Source: Acidobacteriota bacterium (GTDB lineage: Bacteria; Acidobacteriota; Terriglobia; Acidiferrales; UBA7541). From it: a stretch of DNA of 58,932 bases. Each line of letters opens with the position of its first letter. Position 1 is the stretch's first letter. Location: NCBI GenBank assembly GCA_003223295.1, contig QHYM01000125.1, positions 1-58,932 on the forward strand, written 5' to 3'. The notes under the pieces were generated by a model that saw nothing but the letters and a program-made list of their open reading frames with translations, had not been told where the DNA came from and did not search any database. Shown here piece after piece: positions 26,226 through 36,015 of the stretch. The translations under genes and the position numbers were made by a program.

Positions 26226-27056
26226 CTATTTAATCTTGGCGATGCGGCCCTGGGTGGGAAACTTTTGAAATTGCAGCATGTCGTGGCCGGGAACGACGCG
26301 GTCGGCGGAGCCCGCCAACTCGATCATGCGGGCCTGATTCGTGATATTCGCGGACTGATCAACTTCAGAGAATGTTGCGCTGGCTTTGCGCTCCGCGAGG
26401 TTGCGATAGAGGTAGCAGTTGTCGGAAGCCAGCACAAACGAAGGGTTCCCTTCTACACGAATGTACTGCGACGCAAAGGTGTGGCGCGCGCCGGTGTACA
26501 CCCGAATCCCGGGAAGGATCTCCACATCGTCTCCATCAACCAAACGCAGCCGTCCTTCCGTGTTCAGCTTGACAAGTTGCAGCACATCATCAGGATCAAT
26601 GCCGCCGTGTTTTCCGCCGGGTTGCCACGCCTCCCCGGTGTAATATCGAAACTCTTCTTTCTGAATCCACACCGTCGCCTTGGGAAACAGATCGATGCCA
26701 CCCAGGTGGTCCCAGTGGGCGTGGCTGATCACCACGTCGGTCACATCTTCGGGCTTCACTCCGGCAAGTTTCACCGCTTCGTCGGGCCGCAGGAAATCGG
26801 TGACGGGAAAATATTTGGTCCACTTTTCGCGATGAAATCCGCTGTCGAAAAGGATGTTGTGGCCGCCGCCGCGAATCAGCCAAACTACGAAGGCGATGTC
26901 CACCTTCTCGTCTTTCGGTGCGCCAATGACGAGTTCGTTGGCAGGGAAGCCCGGCGAATTCCCGTAGCGAATCGCCTGAATGGAGTATTCCGGTGCCATG
27001 GCTGCAGAGAACACCGCGGCTACGAGCATCAGGAATGCGAACAGCAATCTGTTCAT
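26226..27056 (-). CDS. Secreted N-acyl-homoserine-lactonase-like metallo-beta-lactamase-fold hydrolase
   Basis: 276 residues with a signal peptide (1-20). The metal-binding motif is H-x-H-x-D-H (SHAHWDHLGG, residues about 111-120). Further ligands are the His in GARHTFASQY, Asp in LASDNCYLY and the His in VPGHDML. The overall order resembles lactonases of the AiiA/AttM type, so hydrolysis of acyl-homoserine lactones or related lactones is possible. Export is unusual for AiiA, which is cytosolic, and many MBL proteins have other substrates. The gene is 69 bases upstream of the secreted hypothetical protein and may share its transcript. Confidence 0.8.
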   Translation of the reverse strand: MNRLLFAFLMLVAAVFSAAMAPEYSIQAIRYGNSPGFPANELVIGAPKDEKVDIAFVVWLIRGGGHNILFDSGFHREKWTKYFPVTDFLRPDEAVKLAGVKPEDVTDVVISHAHWDHLGGIDLFPKATVWIQKEEFRYYTGEAWQPGGKHGGIDPDDVLQLVKLNTEGRLRLVDGDDVEILPGIRVYTGARHTFASQYIRVEGNPSFVLASDNCYLYRNLAERKASATFSEVDQSANITNQARMIELAGSADRVVPGHDMLQFQKFPTQGRIAKIK

Positions 27057-27154
27057 TGCACAGCTCCAGAGAAAGAGCCGCTATTCTAGTCCTCTCAGCG
27101 CCGGAAGTTCAGGCAAAAAAGTCGGAAAAAGGAGGAAATGTGGAGAGGAAAAAC

Positions 27155-27451
27155 CTACAGCGGGCGCCGCGATGAGCGTACAAAATCACGCAGCACGGTG
27201 ACGTTGGGGCCGTATGTGCCGATTCGTCCCGCGTCCACGGGAAGCCCTAGCCACTCGGCGAGCTCCAAGTTCACGCCCGCGTCATCGAGTTCAGAAAGGC
27301 TGAACCCCTGGGCGGGTAGCACGCGATTCAGGCCCGTCGGATATACCGGCCGAGGTGGACGGTGACGCCGCCACGGGCGGCGCGCCACGTCGTAGAATTG
27401 CTTCCAATCACGTTTGTTCCAGGTCGTCACGTTATTCCGTATTTGTCTCAC
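27155..27451 (-). CDS. Small basic protein with ribosomal-protein-L13e-like segment
   Basis: 98 residues from GTG 27451 (GTG 27430 is an alternative; neither has a strong ribosome-binding site). The N-terminal half is basic (WNKRDWKQFYDVARRPWRRHRPP). The second half, GFSLSELDDAGVNLELAEWLGLPVDAGR, matches the pattern of eukaryotic and archaeal L13e (GFSLEEL...AGI...A...GI.VD.RR), ending with YGPNVTVLRDFV. Such bacterial L13e-like proteins are recalled in acidobacteria. A nucleic-acid or ribosome-associated role is inferred. It lies about 390 bases downstream of the RRM protein gene on the same strand. Confidence 0.62.
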   Translation of the reverse strand: MRQIRNNVTTWNKRDWKQFYDVARRPWRRHRPPRPVYPTGLNRVLPAQGFSLSELDDAGVNLELAEWLGLPVDAGRIGTYGPNVTVLRDFVRSSRRPL

Positions 27452-27837
27452 TCACGCCATTTGATGCTGGCGGCGTCCGGAAGGTTCACCGGAGGTTCTT
27501 TTTGCGCCTCGTTCCAGGACGCCGTTCCAATGCCCGAGCTATTCATATACATCAGCGATTCCTCGCTGAGGCATTTTCCTTTCCCGTTGTATCAAACCCG
27601 TTACGGGGAGATTTGTTTCGAGAGAGGATCCTTGGAGACGGGCAGGTAACTCCTGGCTCAAGAAGCGGGCGTGTGTGCCCTCTCATCTCATTCGAACTGT
27701 GGGTTTACATTAGCGCGCAGAACAGCGCGGGATGGAAAATCTGCAATTGGCGCAGACTTACCGCTTACGATTTTCTGAAGGGGAATGAAGGGCCGACTGG
27801 GTGGAAGCCCTGTTCTTTCAGACTCGAACTGTTTTGC
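27452..27837. other. Gap with no recognisable gene
   Basis: About 386 bases between the RRM gene and the L13e-like gene. Open frames in it are antisense shadows or lack ribosome-binding sites. I see no clear terminator, repeat or RNA signature. Confidence 0.5.
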
Positions 27838-28221
27838 TCACCAACGATTGCCGCGATCACCGCGGTCGCCGCGATCTCCGCCGCGCCCGCCGCCATGGCC
27901 GCCACGTCCGCCGCCACCGCCGCCGCGCCCGCCGCCGTATCCGCCGCCGCGCCCGCCGCCACCGCTGCGCTCCGCCTGAGGACGTGCTTCGTTGACCACC
28001 AGGTTTCGCCCGCCGAAATTCTGGCCGTTCAAGGAATTAATCGCGCGGTCTGCATCTTCGTCGCTATTAATCTCAACGAACGCGAAGCCGCGAGATTGGC
28101 CCGTAAAACGGTCACGAATGAGATTGACACCCGAAGGGGAGACTCCTACCTGAGAAAACCACTCTTGAAGCTGATCTTCCGTCGCCGAAAACGGAAGATT
28201 ACCGATGTAGAGCTTCTTCAC
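27838..28221 (-). CDS. RRM-type RNA-binding protein with glycine-rich RGG tail
   Basis: 127 residues. One RNA-recognition motif (1-80) with RNP2 LYIGNL (residues 4-9) and RNP1 RGFAFVEI (about 44-51), plus GQNFGGRNLVVNEARP at the end of the domain. The tail (about 88-127) is almost entirely Gly/Arg with repeated GGRGG and GDRGDRG units. Bacterial proteins of this design are best known from cyanobacteria, where many are cold-induced and bind RNA. Chaperone or RNA-localisation roles are plausible here. A 268-base divergent region separates it from the acyl-CoA ligase gene. Confidence 0.93.
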   Translation of the reverse strand: MKKLYIGNLPFSATEDQLQEWFSQVGVSPSGVNLIRDRFTGQSRGFAFVEINSDEDADRAINSLNGQNFGGRNLVVNEARPQAERSGGGGRGGGYGGGRGGGGGGRGGHGGGRGGDRGDRGDRGNRW

Positions 28222-28489
28222 CTCTAACTCCTTCTGTCCGGAACCTGACTTGCGAGTCGCGGAGCGCGCCGAAGATACAGCTTTCGTTCACCGGGGAGGC
28301 GAATCCGCGCTGCCGCCGAGGGAGCGAGACCGAACTTCAGCGGTCTGCTGCATGGTCTCGGAATTTACCCTCATTTGCAACTAAATAAAATGCCCGGATC
28401 GTCCCCTGTTCATGGGCACGCCCATAGCCTCCCGCCGGCCAAGAATTCGTGTTAGCATGCGGCCCGTTCGTCCCCGTACGAGAGGGTCC

Positions 28490-30106
28490 ATGCGCGGTAC
28501 GATGATGGATTTTCCTTTGACGCTCCCGACCATTCTGGAGCGTTCGGGGAAGATTTTCCCCCGGGTCGAAATTGTTTCGCGAAAGCCGGACAAGTCCATT
28601 ATTCGCAGCTGTTACGGAGAATTCTACGGCCGGGCGCGCAGTCTCGCGGCCGCTCTCACAAAACTCGGCCTGAAGCCTGGCGACCGCGTTGCTTCCATGA
28701 TGTGGAATCATGCGGGCCATTTGGAGGCATTCTTCGGAGTTCCCTGTGCCGGTGGCATCTTGCACACGCTGAACCTGCGCCTTCACCCCCATGAAATCGC
28801 CGGCATCGCCAAACATGCCGGCGACCGCTTTCTCCTCATTGACGACGTGCTGTATCCCATCTATGAGAAGTTCCGCGAAGACGTGTCTTTCGAACGCGTG
28901 GTTGTCGTGCCCTATGGTTTCAACACCGTTCCGGAAGGTTTTTTGAATTACGAAGGGCTCCTGGCGGCTTCTGATAGCGACTTCCAGTATCCGGCAATCG
29001 ATGAAAACGACGGCGCGGCCATGTGCTTTACCTCTGGGACCACTGGCTTCTCAAAGGGCGTCGTCTATTCCCACAGGGCCCTCGTGCTGCATTCGTTTTG
29101 TTGTGGCCTGGTCGAAGTGTTTGGCATGAGCCAGGCCGACACCGTCCTTCCTGTTGCGCCAATGTTTCACGCCAATGCCTGGGGCATTCCGTTTGCTGCA
29201 ACTATGCTTGGTGCGCGTCTGGTGCTTCCTGGGCCGCATGTCGATCCGGAAAGCATTCTGGATCTGATGGTCCGTGAGCGGGTCACCATCGCCTGCGGCG
29301 TCCCTACCGTGTGGATCGCCGTTCTCGACGCTCTTGAAAAAAGTCCGAGCAAATGGAAGTTTGACTCGCCCATCCGTGTCGTTTGTGGTGGCACGGCGCC
29401 TCCCGTCGAACTCATCCGGCGCCTTGACCGCTTCGGCCTGCAAATCAAGCATTTGTGGGGCATGACAGAGACCACTCCGGTTGGCACTTCTGGGGGCCTT
29501 CGCGCGCACATGGGCGGCTGGCCGGATGACAAAAAATACGATGTCCGCTCCAAGCAGGGCTGGCCCGCCCCCTTTGTGGAGATTCGTCTGATGCGGCCTG
29601 AGGGTGAGGCGCCTTGGGATGGGGTTACCTCCGGCGAAATCGAGATTCGCGGTCCGTGGGTGGCCGCGAGTTATTACGAATCCCCGGACCAGGCCCACCG
29701 CTGGACTGAAGATGGCTGGTTTCGCACCGGTGATGTCGCCACCGTGGACGAAGACGGCTACGTCAAGATCGTTGACCGCGCCAAAGATCTTGTGAAATCC
29801 GGCGGCGAATGGATTAGTTCCGTTGATCTTGAAAACGCTCTAATGGGTCATCCCGCGGTAAAAGAAGCCTGCGTCGTCGGTATCCCTCATCCGAAATGGC
29901 AGGAACGCCCGCTAGCCGCCGTTGTTCTGAAGGATGGTGCCCGCGCCACTCCCGAAGAGTTGCGCGCTTTTCTCGCCGAATCTTTTGCTAAGTGGCAACT
30001 TCCCGATGCTTTTGTCTTCCTCGAAGCTATTCCTCGTACTTCCGTGGGCAAGTTCAAGAAAATCGCCCTCCGCGAACAATTCGCCAACTGGAAGTGGGAA
30101 TCGTAG
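28490..30106 (+). CDS. Acyl-CoA synthetase (long-chain fatty acid-CoA ligase type)
   Basis: 538 residues from ATG 28490, with AGAGGG 4 bases before it and the typical family beginning MRGTMMDFPLT; the frame is open to 28412. AMP-binding motifs: FTSGTTGFSKGVVYSHRA (Phe-Ser replaces the usual Pro), FHANAWG, WGMTETTP, GWFRTGDVATVDEDGY, and the C-terminal catalytic Lys in SVGKFKK. It forms acyl-AMP and then acyl-CoA from a medium- or long-chain fatty acid. It stands alone, divergent from the RRM gene. Confidence 0.9.
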   Translation: MRGTMMDFPLTLPTILERSGKIFPRVEIVSRKPDKSIIRSCYGEFYGRARSLAAALTKLGLKPGDRVASMMWNHAGHLEAFFGVPCAGGILHTLNLRLHPHEIAGIAKHAGDRFLLIDDVLYPIYEKFREDVSFERVVVVPYGFNTVPEGFLNYEGLLAASDSDFQYPAIDENDGAAMCFTSGTTGFSKGVVYSHRALVLHSFCCGLVEVFGMSQADTVLPVAPMFHANAWGIPFAATMLGARLVLPGPHVDPESILDLMVRERVTIACGVPTVWIAVLDALEKSPSKWKFDSPIRVVCGGTAPPVELIRRLDRFGLQIKHLWGMTETTPVGTSGGLRAHMGGWPDDKKYDVRSKQGWPAPFVEIRLMRPEGEAPWDGVTSGEIEIRGPWVAASYYESPDQAHRWTEDGWFRTGDVATVDEDGYVKIVDRAKDLVKSGGEWISSVDLENALMGHPAVKEACVVGIPHPKWQERPLAAVVLKDGARATPEELRAFLAESFAKWQLPDAFVFLEAIPRTSVGKFKKIALREQFANWKWES

Positions 30107-30310
30107 CCGCACACGCCATGGTGGATTGCAGGGAAGCCCAATCCCCCGGAGTGGCTTTCTAGGACTCAAAATTGAGGCTTTTACCCGAGCGCATTGGTAT
30201 TTCGAGCCATTTACTATGAGCAGGCTCTGTAGTTGACCTGCTTTAGCAATTGGGGTTGTTGGTCTGATTCGAATCTTGCTTTGGTCCGGCTTGTCCGGTG
30301 GGGAACCTCT

Positions 30311-31561
30311 GTGGTGCACTACGGCCGTGTTTTGACCTCGGTCCATGAAATTCTTGATGTCACCTCTTCTGAAGCTCTGATTGGCGGCATAGGAATCATC
30401 CAATCAATAGAGGATGATTGGCGGCAACTTTGTGAAGAAACGAATTGCGACCCCTTCTTCAGGCCAGAATGGATTGGCACCTACATTCATGCCTTCGAAC
30501 GGGAGAACGAAGTGGTACTGTTGACGACCCGCGTTGACAATCGCCTCACTGCCGTCCTTCCACTGATCCGCAAGAGGGCGCTGTTCGCTGGAATGCCAGT
30601 CCTCAAGCTCGTGGGGGCAGCTAACCTCCATTCAGTTCGATTCGACATTCTCCGTGCCCCTGGTCCCGCAGGCGATGCTGCAGTTGAAGCGATTTGGAGT
30701 CTCCTCAAGCGTACGCCACACTGGCACTTGCTGGAAATCCCCATGTTTCCCGCAGAGGGTTCCTGCCAACAGTTGCTTTCCTTTGCCGACCGGGACGGGT
30801 ATGGGACGAGAACGCGTCTCGATTGCGAAAGCCCATATATGCGCATCAAGGTGGACGGCTTCGGACGAGCGGATTGGCTAGGGGAGACGACGCGTCATTT
30901 TCGCCACGAGCTCCGCAGGTTTGCCCGCGTGCTGGAAAGTGAAACTGGAGGACCACCTCGATTAGTCCGCAGCGATAAGGCCGACCTCGAATTACTCCGC
31001 AAATTCTTCGAACTGGAAGCTTCTGGATGGAAAGGGCGGGAGGGCTCAGCGATCCAATGCAGCCAAGAGACACTCGCCTTCTATGAGGAGATCGCGCGAT
31101 TTGCAGCCGGCGCCGGACAATTCTGCCTGCATTCGCTTGAGGCGGGCGGCCAGATGGTAGCCGCTGCTTTCAGTTTGGTAACGGATGATTGCTTCTATCC
31201 CGTCAAGATTGCCTATAACGAGTCGCTGCGCCGCGCGGGCCCTGGCCATCTGCTCATAAATGCAATTCTTGAAGAATGTGCCGAGAGACGCATTCGGGAG
31301 CTCGATTTTGGGGGCAGCAAAGACCGTTTCAAGACGTTGTGGACTTCCGCGGCGCGCCAACACTTCACCGGCATCGTGTTTAACGATGATTTCTACCCGT
31401 CTCTTCTTTACCAGCTGAGGGCGAACCTGTTGCCAGCGCTGAAGCAAAAATATAGCTCGTTTGTCAACCGATTCCGGGTCAGGGGCCGAGAGGGCGCCAC
31501 AGTCAGATTGCGTGGGCGCGTGCCCGCCGCCAAGGTCTCGGTCGGCTCGAATCATGGGTGA
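30311..31561 (+). CDS. CelD/BcsL-type GNAT acetyltransferase family protein
   Basis: About 416 residues from GTG 30311; a TTG at 30233 opens the frame further but is improbable, so the start is uncertain. Two GNAT-like halves: DPFFRPEWIGTYIHAF ... VLPLIRKRALFAGMPVLKLVG in the first, and an acetyltransferase_6 domain in the second (KFFELEASGWKGREG, FYEEIARFAAGAGQFCLHSLEAGGQMVAAAF, YPVKIAYNESLRRAGPGHLLINAILEECAERRIRELDFGGSKDRFKTLW as successive blocks). Relatives act in exopolysaccharide or cellulose production. The downstream glycosyltransferase remnant agrees with a former polysaccharide locus. Confidence 0.8.
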   Translation: MVHYGRVLTSVHEILDVTSSEALIGGIGIIQSIEDDWRQLCEETNCDPFFRPEWIGTYIHAFERENEVVLLTTRVDNRLTAVLPLIRKRALFAGMPVLKLVGAANLHSVRFDILRAPGPAGDAAVEAIWSLLKRTPHWHLLEIPMFPAEGSCQQLLSFADRDGYGTRTRLDCESPYMRIKVDGFGRADWLGETTRHFRHELRRFARVLESETGGPPRLVRSDKADLELLRKFFELEASGWKGREGSAIQCSQETLAFYEEIARFAAGAGQFCLHSLEAGGQMVAAAFSLVTDDCFYPVKIAYNESLRRAGPGHLLINAILEECAERRIRELDFGGSKDRFKTLWTSAARQHFTGIVFNDDFYPSLLYQLRANLLPALKQKYSSFVNRFRVRGREGATVRLRGRVPAAKVSVGSNHG

Positions 31562-31600
31562 AGCTGTGAAACGTTCTCCGTATTTTGTACGCGGAACGCC

Positions 31601-31852
31601 GGAATCCCCGATCATCTCGGAGAATGCGCGGTTTGGAGTGAAGAGCAAAACCCAAAGCAATTGGCCGAGTGCATCCTGGAACTCCTAAACAATAATTCAT
31701 GGAGACGCGAAATCGGCGCAAAGCTGCGAAAAAGAGCCGAGCTTTACCTCAATTGGGAGGCCATTGCCGATCGAACGCTCGCGGTGTACGCAGATGCCTT
31801 AAAGCATAAGCCAAATGAAAATGAAATGGTGGCGCTTCCTCAGGTCCGGTAG
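31601..31852 (+). pseudogene. C-terminal remnant of a group 1 glycosyltransferase
   Basis: In the frame following the acetyltransferase stop, the translation reads GIPDHLGECAVW, then EEQNPKQLAECILELL, REIGAKLRKRAELYLNWEAIADRTLAVYADAL. That is the conserved C-terminus of GT4-family glycosyltransferases (the stretch after the nucleotide-sugar site). There is no start codon with a ribosome-binding site and the first roughly 300 residues are missing, so a deletion has joined the 3' end to the preceding gene. It overlaps the argJ 3' end by 13 bases. The upstream 40 bases (31562-31600) show no similarity. Confidence 0.72.
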
Positions 31853-33054
31853 GAGGCATTAATGCGCACATACTCTGCCGTGAAATCGCAGGTCCAGTAG
31901 CGCGCCCGCGCGTCGCCCGCGTGCAAATCCACGATCAGCGGAACGTGCTCGGCTAGAAGTTTGTTGCTGGCGGTGCGCTCGTTGAAATCCAGCGGTTGGC
32001 CTCGACGCAGCACGGGAATGCCGGCCATTTGGATGTCCACCAAAGCCGTGTCGAACTTCACTCCAGAACGGCCTGCAGCGGCGAAAATACGCCCCCAGTT
32101 GGGGTCTCCGCCGGCAAACGCGGTCTTCACCAAGGGCGAAGTCGCGATTGTTTCAGCGATGCGGCGCGCCGCCGCTTCATTCTTAGCGTGCCGCACTTCG
32201 ATTTCGATCACTCGCTGGGCGCCTTCACCGTCAGCCACGATTTGCAGCGCGAGCGACCGGCAAACTTCTTCGAGCGCCCCTGTGAACGCGCGATGCGCCT
32301 TGCTGCCCTTCTTAATCAAGGGCCCGCCAGCTTCGCCGTTCGCCAATACCAGCAAGGTGTCATTTGTCGAAGTATCCCCATCCACGCTGATGGCGTTGAA
32401 TGTTCTGCGCGTGACGTCATTGAGGGTCTTTTGCAACAGCACCGGCGAGATAGCCGCGTCGGTTGCCACAAACGCCAGCATCGTGGCCATATTCGGATGA
32501 ATCATTCCCGCGCCTTTGGCGCAGCCCACCAGATGGATGCGCTTTCCCGCCATTTTGAACGAAGCCGCCGCGGTTTTCGGGCGTGTGTCCGTGGTACAAA
32601 TCGCCAGTGACAATTCGGCAAACGAGCGCGCGGACGAGCGGCGGTTGCGCGAAAGCGAGGGCAAAGCGCGAAGGATTTTCTCCACCGGCAATTGCACGCC
32701 AATCACTCCTGTGGAACACACAAAAACTTCCTGGGGCTGCACGCGCAGATGCCGTGCGGTTTCTTCCACGGTGCGCCGCGATGCCGCCTCACCCTGTTCA
32801 CCAGTAGCGCAATTAGCGTTCCCAGCGTTCACCACGACGGCGCGCATAGTTCCGCTGGAAAGTTGCAGATGCTTTTTCGAAAGAGTGACCGGGGCGGCTA
32901 CCACAAGGTTTTGTGTGAATACCGCCGCTGCAGAGGCGGGAACGTCGCTCGAGAAAATCGCCAGATCGAGCGCGCCGGTTTTCTTTAAGCCGCAGGCGGT
33001 GGCGGCGAAGCGGAATCCGTGCGGCAGAGCGGCCTCGGAGGGGGCTTGGTTCAT
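31840..33054 (-). CDS. argJ: Bifunctional glutamate N-acetyltransferase / amino-acid acetyltransferase
   Basis: 404 residues, normal length. The self-cleavage site is in KGAGMIHPNMATML, where the Thr becomes the nucleophile of the beta chain. Other motifs: GNANCATGEQGE, VCSTGVIGVQLP, SVDGDTSTNDT and GGDPNWGR. It transfers acetyl from N-acetylornithine to glutamate (and may also use acetyl-CoA), recycling the acetyl group in arginine synthesis. Last gene of the arg cluster, 99 bases after argH. Confidence 0.95.
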   Translation of the reverse strand: MNQAPSEAALPHGFRFAATACGLKKTGALDLAIFSSDVPASAAAVFTQNLVVAAPVTLSKKHLQLSSGTMRAVVVNAGNANCATGEQGEAASRRTVEETARHLRVQPQEVFVCSTGVIGVQLPVEKILRALPSLSRNRRSSARSFAELSLAICTTDTRPKTAAASFKMAGKRIHLVGCAKGAGMIHPNMATMLAFVATDAAISPVLLQKTLNDVTRRTFNAISVDGDTSTNDTLLVLANGEAGGPLIKKGSKAHRAFTGALEEVCRSLALQIVADGEGAQRVIEIEVRHAKNEAAARRIAETIATSPLVKTAFAGGDPNWGRIFAAAGRSGVKFDTALVDIQMAGIPVLRRGQPLDFNERTASNKLLAEHVPLIVDLHAGDARARYWTCDFTAEYVRINASYRT

Positions 33055-33153
33055 TCTTGGGGTTTCCGGGAAGCTAGCGCGCCGCCCCCGGAAGGGACCT
33101 CCGATCCTCCGCAGCGAGTGCGAGAGTTTCTAGTTGACCTGCGGTCTGCAGAC

Positions 33154-34578
33154 TCATGGTTTTGCTCCTGTCGTGGCTTTCTTGTTGAGACGAGCTTCCA
33201 AATCAGCGATCGCGGCGCGAACGGCATCCGGCGCAGTGCCGCCTCGGACTTTTTTCGCGGCCAGGGCCGCATCCACGCTAAAACTCTTGGCAAAATCGGC
33301 TTCAAATGCGGGCGAAATTGTTTTCAATATGTCGAGAGGCAGCGCGGTCCACGCAACGTTTTGTTTCTCGGCCTCGCGTAGAACTTTTCCGACGATGTCA
33401 TGTGCCTGGCGAAACGGAATGCCTTTGCGCACAAGGTAATCCGCTGCTTCCGTGGCCAGCAGGGCGGGATTGGACGCGGCAGTGCACAGGCGATCGGCGT
33501 TGAACTTTGTTGCGGCAATGGCACCGGCGGCAACCGAGAGCATGTCCGCAATCTGATCGTGCGCGGTGAAGAGCCCTTCTTTGTCCTCTTGCAGGTCGCG
33601 CTGATAGCTAGTCGGCAAACCTTTAAGAGTGGTCAGCAGGCCCACGAGCGCGCCGGTGATGCGACCGGTCTTCCCGCGAATCAGCTCCCAGGCATCCGGA
33701 TTTTTCTTTTGCGGCATCAGGCTGCTGCCGGTGGAAAATGCGTCGGGAAGAGTCACGTAAGAAAACTCCTGCGACGCGAAAATCACGAAATCTTCGGCGA
33801 GTCGCGAGAGATGCGTGGCAATTCCCGCCAGGGCAAAAAGATAATCGAGCGCGAAATCGCGATCGCTCACGGCGTCCAGGCTGTTCGCGGTGACGCGGGA
33901 GAAGCCTAGTTCACGCGCAATTGCATCCCGGTCGATGGCGAAGGAATTCCCCGCGAGCGCGCCCGAACCCATGGGGCATGCGTCGGCGCTCAGCGCGGCA
34001 CGCTCCAATCGAGCGATGTCGCGAATGAAGGCTTCCGCGTGCGCAAGCAGAAAATGCGAAAGCAGAATTGGCTGTGCGTGCTGCATGTGGGTCATGCCAG
34101 CCATCGGCACGCCAAGATTTGTCTTTGCCTGCAACAAGAGGGCGCGCAGCAGCCCGCCGAGGAGGTATTGCATTGACGAAACGGCGTCGATAACGAACAG
34201 GCGGAAATCGGTGGCGACGAGCTCGTTGCGGCTGCGGCCGGTGTGCAATTTCCAGCCGAGCGGGCCTAGCTCTTCAGTCAGAGCTTTTTCCACAAAGTGG
34301 TGCACGTCTTCAGCTCCGGCGGCCAGCTTTTCGAACCAAGCCGTATCTGTTTGTGCTCGCTTTAAAATCTTCTTGAGTGCCGTGAGCGTTTGCTGCACTT
34401 CTTCTGTTGAGAGAATTCCGATGGGTTCCAGAGCTTTCGCCCACGCCTGGTCCACCTTGATTTCATAGCTCAGCAAGAGGCGGTCGAAGGCAAACGAGCG
34501 CTGGAACGCGTCGAACTGAGCATTGGGCTCACCTTCGAAGCGCCCTCCCCATAATCGGTCATCTTTGCGTTCTGTCAT
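33154..34578 (-). CDS. argH: Argininosuccinate lyase
   Basis: 474 residues, usual size. Fumarase/aspartase superfamily signature GSSLMPQKKNPD with the catalytic Ser loop, the N-terminal LWGGRFEG, the HTGRSRNEL substrate loop, and TSYQRDLQEDKEG. It splits argininosuccinate into arginine and fumarate, the final step. It lies 81 bases after argG and 99 before argJ on the same strand, consistent with one arg transcript. The C-terminus ends in Lys-rich KKATTGAKP. Confidence 0.96.
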   Translation of the reverse strand: MTERKDDRLWGGRFEGEPNAQFDAFQRSFAFDRLLLSYEIKVDQAWAKALEPIGILSTEEVQQTLTALKKILKRAQTDTAWFEKLAAGAEDVHHFVEKALTEELGPLGWKLHTGRSRNELVATDFRLFVIDAVSSMQYLLGGLLRALLLQAKTNLGVPMAGMTHMQHAQPILLSHFLLAHAEAFIRDIARLERAALSADACPMGSGALAGNSFAIDRDAIARELGFSRVTANSLDAVSDRDFALDYLFALAGIATHLSRLAEDFVIFASQEFSYVTLPDAFSTGSSLMPQKKNPDAWELIRGKTGRITGALVGLLTTLKGLPTSYQRDLQEDKEGLFTAHDQIADMLSVAAGAIAATKFNADRLCTAASNPALLATEAADYLVRKGIPFRQAHDIVGKVLREAEKQNVAWTALPLDILKTISPAFEADFAKSFSVDAALAAKKVRGGTAPDAVRAAIADLEARLNKKATTGAKP

Positions 34579-34659
34579 TCGCTGCTCGTGAGACAGGCAT
34601 TCTTGCCTGTCCTGCCTTTTTCGCCGTGTTCAAACAACGGACCGACAAGAATCTCTGTG

Positions 34660-35880
34660 CTATTTGTTTCCTTCGGCCTTCGCTTTCGGCCGCACCGTCA
34701 CTGGCAATGCGAACAAATTGATGAAGCCCTCCGCATCCTTCGGGTTGTAGCGGCCCATGGTGAAGCTGGCGAGGTCCGCGCGGTAAAGCGAGAAAGGCGA
34801 AACGCGCTTGGTGACGTTGAGTGTGCCCTTCCACAGCTTCAGGCCGACGGCGCCAGTGACGCGCTGCTGCGCCAAGGTGAAAAACCCGTCGAGCGCTTCA
34901 CGCAATGGCGAAAACCACAGCCCGTAGTAAACCAGTTCAGCGTAGCGATTGGAAAGCGCCTGCTGAAAATGAGCGGTCTCGCGATCGACGGTGAGCCGCT
35001 CCAACTCCTGGTGCGCTTTGACGAGCAACGTCCCGCCGGGAGTTTCGTAGGCGCCGCGGGACTTCATGCCGACTAGGCGGTTCTCGACGAGGTCGGTGCG
35101 CCCGATGCCATGCTTCGCGGCGATTTCGTTGAGGTTGTTGAGAAGATCGACCGGATCGAGTTTCGAACCGTTGACGGAAACGGGAGTTCCCGATTCAAAA
35201 CCGATCTCCACTTCTTCGGCCTTGTCCGGAGCTTTCTCTGGCGAAACAACCCATTGCCACATGGCTTCGTTTGGTGCGTTGGCGGGATCCTCGAGCTCGC
35301 CACCTTCGTGGCTGAGGTGCCAGATGTTGCGGTCGCGGCTATAAATGTTTTTCTTGCTCTGCTCGACTGGGACGTTGTGTTTCTGCGCGTAAGCGATGGC
35401 GTCTTCGCGTGAATCGATGTCCCACTCGCGCCATGGCGCAATGATCTGGACATTCGGCGCGATGGCCTTGTACGCCAATTCGAATCGCACTTGATCATTG
35501 CCCTTCCCGGTGCAACCGTGCGACAGGCCGTCGGCCCCGACCTTCAAGGCGACTTCCGCCTGGCGCTTGGCAATGACTGGACGCGCCATAGACGTGCCGA
35601 GCAAATACGTGTGCTCGTAAATAGCTCCAGCACGGAGCGTGGGCCAGATGTAATCACGAACAAATTCTTCCCGCAGATCCTCCACATGCGCGGACGATGC
35701 GCCCGTGGCGAGCGCTTTCTTGCGCGCAGCTTCCAGGTCTTCCTGCTGGCCGACGTCCCCGATGACGGCGATGACTTGGCAGCCGTAGTTTTCCTTGAGC
35801 CAGGGAATGATGATGGAGGTGTCGAGACCTCCGGAATACGCGAGTACCACTTTCTTTGGTTTGTTCTGTTGAGTTTTCAC
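34660..35880 (-). CDS. argG: Argininosuccinate synthase
   Basis: 406 residues, usual length. The ATP-pyrophosphatase P-loop is [10 protein letters not shown] near the N-terminus; others are [38 protein letters not shown] and [17 protein letters not shown]. It condenses citrulline and aspartate with ATP. Preceded by argF with a 135-base gap (35881-36015) and followed by argH. No frame defect is seen. Confidence 0.97.
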   Translation of the reverse strand: MKTQQNKPKKVVLAYSGGLDTSIIIPWLKENYGCQVIAVIGDVGQQEDLEAARKKALATGASSAHVEDLREEFVRDYIWPTLRAGAIYEHTYLLGTSMARPVIAKRQAEVALKVGADGLSHGCTGKGNDQVRFELAYKAIAPNVQIIAPWREWDIDSREDAIAYAQKHNVPVEQSKKNIYSRDRNIWHLSHEGGELEDPANAPNEAMWQWVVSPEKAPDKAEEVEIGFESGTPVSVNGSKLDPVDLLNNLNEIAAKHGIGRTDLVENRLVGMKSRGAYETPGGTLLVKAHQELERLTVDRETAHFQQALSNRYAELVYYGLWFSPLREALDGFFTLAQQRVTGAVGLKLWKGTLNVTKRVSPFSLYRADLASFTMGRYNPKDAEGFINLFALPVTVRPKAKAEGNK

Positions 35881-36015
35881 GATTCCTCTTTTGACGAAAA
35901 GTTCAAAAGTTTGAGGTTCAAGAGCCCAAAGTCGCAGGACTAGGTTTCAGCAAGCCCTGGCTTTGCTTTGTTGCCGGATGCAAATGAAAGCAATGCGATG
36001 GCATGTATGAGTGAA

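Noticed and set aside
27355-28227. 290-codon plus-strand open frame with long Ala runs
   Set aside because: It is the reverse complement of the Gly/Arg-rich tail of the RRM protein.
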